Shown: positions 7,285 through 10,695 of the stretch, piece by piece
How the letters are laid out: each line of letters opens with the position of its first letter
Numbering within the stretch: position 1 is the first letter of the stretch
NCBI GenBank assembly: GCA_011049295.1
Contig: DSCA01000070.1
Location: 1 to 10,695, forward strand
DNA from: Thermoplasmatales archaeon
GTDB taxonomy: Archaea > Thermoplasmatota > E2 > UBA202 > DSCA01
Direction: 5' to 3'
Length of the DNA stretch: 10,695 bases
Notes under the pieces: generated by a model
Seen by the model: the letters and a program-made list of their open reading frames with translations, nothing else
What the model was told of the DNA's origin: nothing
Database searches by the model: none
Made by a program: the position numbers and the translations under genes

Positions 7285-7518
7285 CTACAGGCTGACCACG
7301 GTGAGGGTTTTGGTGTCTGCTACGCCGTCCAGGCGCCGGATTTTGTTGACCACCACGTCGCCAATCTCGTCCTCGCTTTTGGCCTCCACCTTGGCTATCA
7401 GGTCGTATTCCCCGAACAATGGATAGAGCTCGGATATTTCCCCCACCTGGATGAGGGAGTCGTACACCACGTGTTCCTTGGCGGTGAGGGTGGAGATGAG
7501 CACGAAGGCCAGGGCCAT
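7285..7518 (-). CDS. Stand-alone Lrp/AsnC ligand-binding (RAM) domain protein
   Basis: This 77-residue protein matches the ligand-binding half of Lrp/AsnC regulators with no helix-turn-helix. It has the beta-alpha-beta-beta-alpha-beta pattern: ALAFVLISTLTAKEHVVYDSLIQVGEISELYPLFGEYDLIAKVEAKSEDEIGDVVVNKIRRLDGVADTKTLTVVS. The G-EYDLIAKVEA strand and the IRRLDGVADTKTLTV ending are typical. Such proteins (SraA-like) form oligomers that bind amino acids at subunit interfaces and may modulate full-length Lrp regulators. No DNA-binding part is missing through truncation: the reading frame starts cleanly with an ATG 27 bases from a TATA-like box. The gene is upstream of and on the same strand as alaS, and divergent from srp54. 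An amino-acid sensing role tied to alaS is possible but only suggested by position. Confidence 0.88.
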   Translation of the reverse strand: MALAFVLISTLTAKEHVVYDSLIQVGEISELYPLFGEYDLIAKVEAKSEDEIGDVVVNKIRRLDGVADTKTLTVVSL

Positions 7519-7540
7519 GTCTCTTAAAGGAGCTGTCCGC

Positions 7541-7550
7541 TATTAAGTTT
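7541..7550 (-). promoter_or_regulatory. TATA-like promoter of the RAM-domain gene
   Basis: On the minus strand it reads AAACTTAATA, centred about 27 bases before the ATG at 7518. No Shine-Dalgarno sequence precedes the start, so a leaderless message is likely. A second AT-rich stretch at 7552-7562 is too far upstream to fit this start. Confidence 0.5.
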
Positions 7551-7590
7551 TCTATTTATTTCGGCCCATCCGGCAGAAAAGTGCATAACT

Positions 7591-7600
7591 CTTAAATAAG
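7591..7600 (+). promoter_or_regulatory. TATA-like promoter of srp54
   Basis: The element CTTAAATAAG is centred about 25 bases before the srp54 ATG at 7621. There is no ribosome-binding site between the two (GCGGGCCCTGTTGTAGCGCCC), so the mRNA should be leaderless. The box lies about 45 bases from the divergent RAM-gene box, so the two promoters do not overlap. Confidence 0.6.
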
Positions 7601-7620
7601 CGGGCCCTGTTGTAGCGCCC

Positions 7621-8943
7621 ATGCTGGAAGGACTGGGTGACTCCCTGCGGGGAACCATCAAAAAAATAGCCAACGCCCGGCACATCGACAGCGCCCTGAT
7701 AAAGGAGGTGACCCGGGACATCCAGCGGGCTCTGATTCAGGCCGACGTCAACGTCTCCCTGGTGCTCCAGATTTCCAAGAAAATCGAGCAGCGGGCCCTA
7801 GAGGAAAAGCCCCTGCCCGGGATGAGCAACCGGGAGCACGTCATCAGGATTGTGCACGACGAGCTGTCCGCCCTCCTGGGAAGGGGGCGGGAGCTGCCCC
7901 TGAAAAAGCAGGTGATTATGATGGTGGGCCTGTACGGCCAGGGGAAGACCACCACCTGCGGCAAGCTGGCCAAGCACTTCCAGAAAAAGGGGCTCCGTCC
8001 GGCTCTGATAGCCGGTGACGTGCACCGCCCCGCCGCCTACGACCAGCTGAAACAGACCGCGGACCGCATCAACGTCCCCGTGTACGGCGGGGGCACGGAT
8101 GCCGTGCAGGTGGTCAGGGAGGGCATGGAGAAGCTGAAGAAATACGACGTGATCATCGTGGACACCTCGGGCCGCCACAGCCTGGAGGCGGACCTCATCA
8201 AGGAGATGAAGCGCATCTTCAAGGTGGCCAAGCCCGACGAAAAAATCCTGATTATGGACGGCTCCACCGGCCAGCAGGCCGGCCCCCAGGCCAGGGCCTT
8301 CAACGAGGCCATCGGCATCACCGGGGTCATCCTCACCAAGATGGACGGCACGGCCAAGGGCGGAGGGGCCCTCTCCGCGGTGTCCGAAACCGGGGCCCCC
8401 ATCCTCTACGTGGGCACCGGCGAGCACCTGGACGACCTGGAAAAGTTCGATGCCACCCGCTTCCTGTCCCGCCTGCTGGGCATGGGCGACATCCAGAGCC
8501 TCCTGGAAAAGGCGGAGGAGGTGGCCAAGCAGCAGGGCAAGGAAAAGCTGGAGAAGAGCGCCCGCCAGATTATGTCCGGCAAGTTCACCCTCAAGGAGAT
8601 GTATGAGCAGATGGAGCTGGTCTCGGGCATGGGCTCCCTCCGCAAACTGGCCGACATGCTCCCCGGGGGGCTGAGCCAGCGCATGCAGGGCGCCGACATG
8701 CAGGAAACCCAGGACCGCCTGCAAAAATTCCGGGTGCTCATGGACTCCATGACCGAGCAGGAGATGGAGGAGCCCCACATCATCAAGTCCTCCCGCATCA
8801 ACCGCATCGCCCGGGGAGCGGGCCTGGAGGCCCGGGACGTCAAGGAACTGCTCAAGTACTACAACATGTCCAAGAAGATGATGAAGGGCCTGTCCAGCAA
8901 AAAGGCCCAGCGGCGCCTCATGCAGCAGCTCAAGTTCAGCTAG
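7621..8943 (+). CDS. srp54: Signal recognition particle 54 kDa protein (SRP54)
   Basis: This 440-residue GTPase binds signal sequences and 7S RNA and targets ribosomes to the FtsY receptor at the membrane. The N domain (1-95) is followed by the G domain, with the P-loop GLYGQGKTTTCGKL (103-116), GDVHRPAAYDQLK (132-144), DTSGRH (181-186), the TGQQAG loop (216-221), TKMDGTAKGGGALS (239-252) and the G5-like GTGEHLDDLEKFD. The M domain (about 290-440) is methionine-rich (GMGSLRKLADMLPGG) and contains the RNA-binding SSRINRIARGAG signature (390-401). Two small departures from the common consensus are DTSGRH in place of DTAGRH and GDVHRPAAYD in place of DTYRPAA; both should be tolerated. Length is normal for archaea. 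It is monocistronic on the plus strand and ends directly against the KH gene stop. Confidence 0.98.
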   Translation: MLEGLGDSLRGTIKKIANARHIDSALIKEVTRDIQRALIQADVNVSLVLQISKKIEQRALEEKPLPGMSNREHVIRIVHDELSALLGRGRELPLKKQVIMMVGLYGQGKTTTCGKLAKHFQKKGLRPALIAGDVHRPAAYDQLKQTADRINVPVYGGGTDAVQVVREGMEKLKKYDVIIVDTSGRHSLEADLIKEMKRIFKVAKPDEKILIMDGSTGQQAGPQARAFNEAIGITGVILTKMDGTAKGGGALSAVSETGAPILYVGTGEHLDDLEKFDATRFLSRLLGMGDIQSLLEKAEEVAKQQGKEKLEKSARQIMSGKFTLKEMYEQMELVSGMGSLRKLADMLPGGLSQRMQGADMQETQDRLQKFRVLMDSMTEQEMEEPHIIKSSRINRIARGAGLEARDVKELLKYYNMSKKMMKGLSSKKAQRRLMQQLKFS

Positions 8944-9474
8944 TCACCGCAACCCGAACTCTTCCAGTTTTATGCGCTGTTTTTCCCTCTGCAGGAACCG
9001 GTAGACGGTGGCGTGGTCGGCCCCGTTGAGCAGCATCTCCACGGCCTGGACCGCCGCATCCACCCCCCGTGCGTCCCCGATGATGCCCACCGTGGTGCCG
9101 TAAACGGAAAGGTTTACACCCGTGGCCTCCTCTATGGCCATCCGGGTTCTCCCGTTTTTGCCGATGACCCGGCCGGCAATCCGATGGACATCCTTGCTTT
9201 TTTTGCCCACAAAGTCCCTCATGTCCAGGAGCTCGAAGTAGTGGTTTTCTCTGAACAGGCGGAGGGCGTGCGGGGGGGAGAAACCCCGTCCGATGGCCCG
9301 TATCACCTGCTCCGCGTCCAGTTCCGCCAGGGCGTCGTCTCCCTGGATGGCCACGTCCCCGGTTTGGGAGTCGATGTCCAGGGCAACACCGTGGCTCTCT
9401 ATTTCGTTTTTCACCGATCCCTCCGCCCCCACCAGCACGGCCACCCGGTCCCTGGGTATCTTTACGTATCGCAT
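8944..9474 (-). CDS. KH-domain protein, archaeal Pno1/Dim2-like small-subunit processing factor
   Basis: This 176-residue RNA-binding protein has two KH modules. The first carries GAEG at 16-19 (RVAVLVGAEGSVKNEIES) and the second the canonical RVIGKNGRTRMAIEEATG with GKNG at 105-108. The opening MRYVKIPRDRVAVLVG and the linker GFSPPHALRLF (64-74) are the signature of archaeal relatives of eukaryotic Pno1/Dim2, which bind the 3' end of 16S/18S rRNA and guide late processing with Nob1. The start at 9474 is supported by AAGGAGG at 9485-9479 and by a 13-base overlap with the rio1 end, which places the Shine-Dalgarno inside rio1. Its stop at 8944 directly abuts the convergent srp54 stop. It is the third gene of the aIF1A-rio1-KH cluster. 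Confidence 0.93.
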   Translation of the reverse strand: MRYVKIPRDRVAVLVGAEGSVKNEIESHGVALDIDSQTGDVAIQGDDALAELDAEQVIRAIGRGFSPPHALRLFRENHYFELLDMRDFVGKKSKDVHRIAGRVIGKNGRTRMAIEEATGVNLSVYGTTVGIIGDARGVDAAVQAVEMLLNGADHATVYRFLQREKQRIKLEEFGLR

Positions 9475-10196
9475 GATTCCTCCTTGAGAACGTGCTCATA
9501 TGTTTCCTCAGCTGAAACGGTAAAGAATCTGCTGAAAAACCGGGTCAGGTTGCCGATATCCCGCCTCAGAAAGACATCCGCCAGGGGATGGGTGGCCTTG
9601 ACCGTCTGGCCCACGTCGATAATCACCGGCTCCTCGTGGTACAGAACGTTGTACTCGGAGAGGTCGGCATGGACCAGCCCCGCCCGGTGGTACATGCGGG
9701 CCATGTCCCTCTTCATGGCAGTCCATATCTCCATGGCCTGCGGCTTCTTTATCCGGGCGTTCTTCAGCATGGGAGCCGGGGTTTCCTCGCTGCCGATGTA
9801 CTCCATGACGATGACCGTGCCCTCGTGGTCGATGGGCTCCGGAACCCGGACCCCGGCCCGGCTGAGACGGGTGAGATTGGAGAACTCCTTCTGGGCCCAG
9901 AGGTGGATGGCGTTGCGCCGGTTTTTTTTGACGTCGGTGAGCCCGTCGTACTGGAGGTACTGGGCAATGTTTCTGAAGGTAGCCGTGTTCAGACGATATA
10001 TCTTGACGGCCACCGGTCCGGCCTCGCTGGTGGCCCGAAAGACGTTGCCCTCCTTGCCCGTGGAGATGGGAAAGTCCACGGTGGTGATGGCCCGGCGGGA
10101 CATCAGTTTCCACAGTGAATGAAGAGCGGTCTTTTCGAACACCTCCCCCTCGGTCCGGCCGGATAAAAAATCCTCAAAATCAGCTTTCCATTTCAT
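9462..10196 (-). CDS. rio1: RIO1-type serine/threonine protein kinase
   Basis: This 244-residue atypical kinase/ATPase acts in late small-ribosomal-subunit maturation. RIO1 features are the nucleotide loop ISTGKEGNVFRA (44-55), the ATP-anchoring lysine K65 (AVKIYR), the hinge MEYIGSEETPAPMLKN (131-146), the catalytic loop VHADLSEYNVL (175-185, with D178 and N183) and the metal-binding IIDVGQTV (192-199, D194). RIO2 is excluded because there is no N-terminal winged-helix domain and the glycine loop is of RIO1 type. The start at 10196 lies two bases after the aIF1A stop (TGACAATG) with no visible Shine-Dalgarno, so reinitiation coupled to aIF1A translation is likely. The 3' end overlaps the KH gene by 13 bases. 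Confidence 0.97.
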   Translation of the reverse strand: MKWKADFEDFLSGRTEGEVFEKTALHSLWKLMSRRAITTVDFPISTGKEGNVFRATSEAGPVAVKIYRLNTATFRNIAQYLQYDGLTDVKKNRRNAIHLWAQKEFSNLTRLSRAGVRVPEPIDHEGTVIVMEYIGSEETPAPMLKNARIKKPQAMEIWTAMKRDMARMYHRAGLVHADLSEYNVLYHEEPVIIDVGQTVKATHPLADVFLRRDIGNLTRFFSRFFTVSAEETYEHVLKEESCDT

Positions 10197-10198
10197 TG

Positions 10199-10522
10199 TC
10201 AGAAAACGTTGACGCTATCGGGCAGCTTGCCGCGCCGGGACAGATTGGAGGACTCCGTATACGTGTAGCGATAGAGCACGTCCGCCTTGTCATCCTGGAA
10301 ATCCCAGGGACGCACGATGAGCAGGTCACCGGGACGAATCCACTTCCGCTTCTTGATGCGGCCCCGGATGCGCCCCATGCGGGTCTTGCCGTCCTCGCAT
10401 ACCACCTGGATACGGCTGCCCCCCATCAGCTGCTCGGCCAAAGCAAAAATCTCGCCCTCCCGCCGATTGGGAAGGCGCATGCGCACGTACTCCTGCTCGT
10501 CTTCTTCTCTATTACGCTCCAA
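10199..10522 (-). CDS. eif1A: Translation initiation factor aIF1A, probable TTG start
   Basis: This 107-residue factor binds the A-site region of the small subunit and promotes start-codon selection. The S1/OB-fold signature is clear: MRLPNRREGEIFALAEQLMGGSRIQVVCEDGKTRMGRIRGRIKKRKWIRPGDLLIVRPWDFQDDKADVLYRYT at residues 15-87, with a polar C-terminal tail. The first in-frame ATG falls at residue 15, immediately before the conserved domain, and would remove the basic/acidic N-terminal tail that aIF1A normally has. The frame is open back to a GTG at 10678, but the extra 52 residues are unlike any aIF1A. The TTG at 10522 gives a family-typical length and opening (MERNREEDEQEYVRMRLP). A TATA-like stretch lies about 30 bases upstream, and no Shine-Dalgarno is visible. 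It leads the cluster with rio1 and the KH gene. Confidence 0.92.
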   Translation of the reverse strand: MERNREEDEQEYVRMRLPNRREGEIFALAEQLMGGSRIQVVCEDGKTRMGRIRGRIKKRKWIRPGDLLIVRPWDFQDDKADVLYRYTYTESSNLSRRGKLPDSVNVF

Positions 10523-10548
10523 GGTATCTGAAGATAAATGACCGTTGC

Positions 10549-10560
10549 CTATATGTATGT
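10549..10560 (-). promoter_or_regulatory. Candidate TATA box of the aIF1A-rio1-KH cluster
   Basis: On the minus strand the stretch reads ACATACATATAG. It is centred about 30 bases before the proposed TTG start, predicting a leader of only a few bases. A competing AT-rich element (CATTTATC, about 10534-10541) is too close to that start. Confidence 0.4.
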
Positions 10561-10580
10561 ATCGGAACCAGCGTACTTCG

Positions 10581-10695
10581 GAATGTGGGGTTTGAAGCAG
10601 TTCATTTTTGCTGATTTTTGCAGAATCAGCAAAACGGAGCCGGGGTGTATCCGGCTCCCCATCGCTCGTCTGTGGCACCAGACCCCACCGTATTC
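10581..10695. repeat. Non-coding stretch with nested inverted repeats (possible structured RNA or terminator)
   Basis: No convincing gene lies between the aIF1A start and the right edge. The stretch contains two perfect hairpins with seven-base loops, five bases apart: GCTGATT (10610-10616) with AATCAGC (10624-10630), and GGAGCCGG (10636-10643) with CCGGCTCC (10651-10658). A smaller one is GTCTG (10668-10672) with CAGAC (10679-10683). GTGGGGT (10585-10591) can pair with ACCCCAC (10682-10688), extended across a three-base bulge by GAAT (10581-10584) with ATTC (10692-10695), which would enclose the hairpins. On the minus strand the GC-rich 8-bp hairpin is followed by GTTTTG, so it may simply be the terminator of a gene to the right. 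One minus-strand frame is open from the edge to a stop near 10551 and could be a gene tail; it is not recognisable. Confidence 0.5.

Noticed and set aside
10536..10548. Minus-strand GGCAACGGTCAT, which matches the usual beginning of archaeal 5S rRNA
   Set aside because: The match stops after about 12 bases; the sequence then enters the aIF1A start region and none of the 5S core follows. Treated as coincidence.
10523..10678. In-frame extension of aIF1A to a GTG at 10678 (52 extra residues)
   Set aside because: The added sequence resembles no aIF1A N-terminus, covers the hairpins and the TATA-like stretch, and exceeds the normal family length.
10581..10695. A tRNA or tRNA-like cloverleaf suggested by a 7-bp closing stem and 7-base hairpin loops
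   Set aside because: No T-loop (TTCRANY) or D-arm is found on either strand and the arm lengths do not fit.
1..10695. CRISPR array, insertion sequence, prophage or defence system
   Set aside because: No regularly spaced repeats, transposase, integrase, terminal repeats or defence-type domains were found; almost all of the sequence is core genes.

Overview
This is a GC-rich archaeal chromosome segment made almost entirely of core genes. Archaeal markers are an archaeal-type alanyl-tRNA synthetase with an N-terminal four-cysteine zinc site, SRP54, Alba, aIF1A, a RIO1 kinase and a Pno1/Dim2-like KH protein. TATA-like boxes sit about 26 bases before inferred transcript starts, and the tRNA has no encoded CCA. 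The aIF1A sequence (PWDFQDD) and the C-terminal domain of the exported protein resemble my memory of Thermoplasmatota-type euryarchaea (for example relatives of Methanomassiliicoccales). That placement is inference and no search was run.

Layout, left to right. (1) 1-1739, minus strand: porG-porD-porA of a 2-oxoacid:ferredoxin oxidoreductase, joined by two ATGA stop/start overlaps; porA runs off the left edge. (2) 1852-3438, minus: a large exported protein with Asp-box (BNR) propeller repeats and a C-terminal beta-sandwich-like domain. (3) 3527-3811, minus: the chromatin protein Alba, divergent from a short PAS protein (3968-4564, plus) that ends in a histidine-kinase-like dimerisation helix but has no ATPase domain. 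(4) 4571-7239, minus: alaS followed by a tRNA-Ala(GGC) gene with its own promoter. (5) 7285-7518, minus: a stand-alone Lrp/AsnC ligand-binding (RAM) domain protein, divergent from srp54 (7621-8943, plus). (6) 8944-10522, minus: aIF1A-RIO1-KH cluster, whose last stop codon abuts the srp54 stop codon. (7) 10523-10695: non-coding, with strong inverted repeats.

Functionally the window joins ferredoxin-linked carbon metabolism (Por), aminoacylation (AlaRS with its cognate tRNA), protein targeting (SRP54), small-subunit initiation and maturation (aIF1A, RIO1, KH) and chromatin (Alba). Two translation-start classes are visible. The promoter-proximal genes porG, alaS, the RAM gene and srp54 have a TATA-like box 25-27 bases before the start codon and no Shine-Dalgarno, which implies leaderless mRNAs. 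The exported protein, Alba, the PAS protein and the operon-internal genes porD, porA and KH have good Shine-Dalgarno sequences. No mobile element, CRISPR array, integration site or defence-like gene set was seen. The least explained items are the inverted-repeat region upstream of aIF1A, the ATPase-less PAS/DHp protein and the exported propeller protein.
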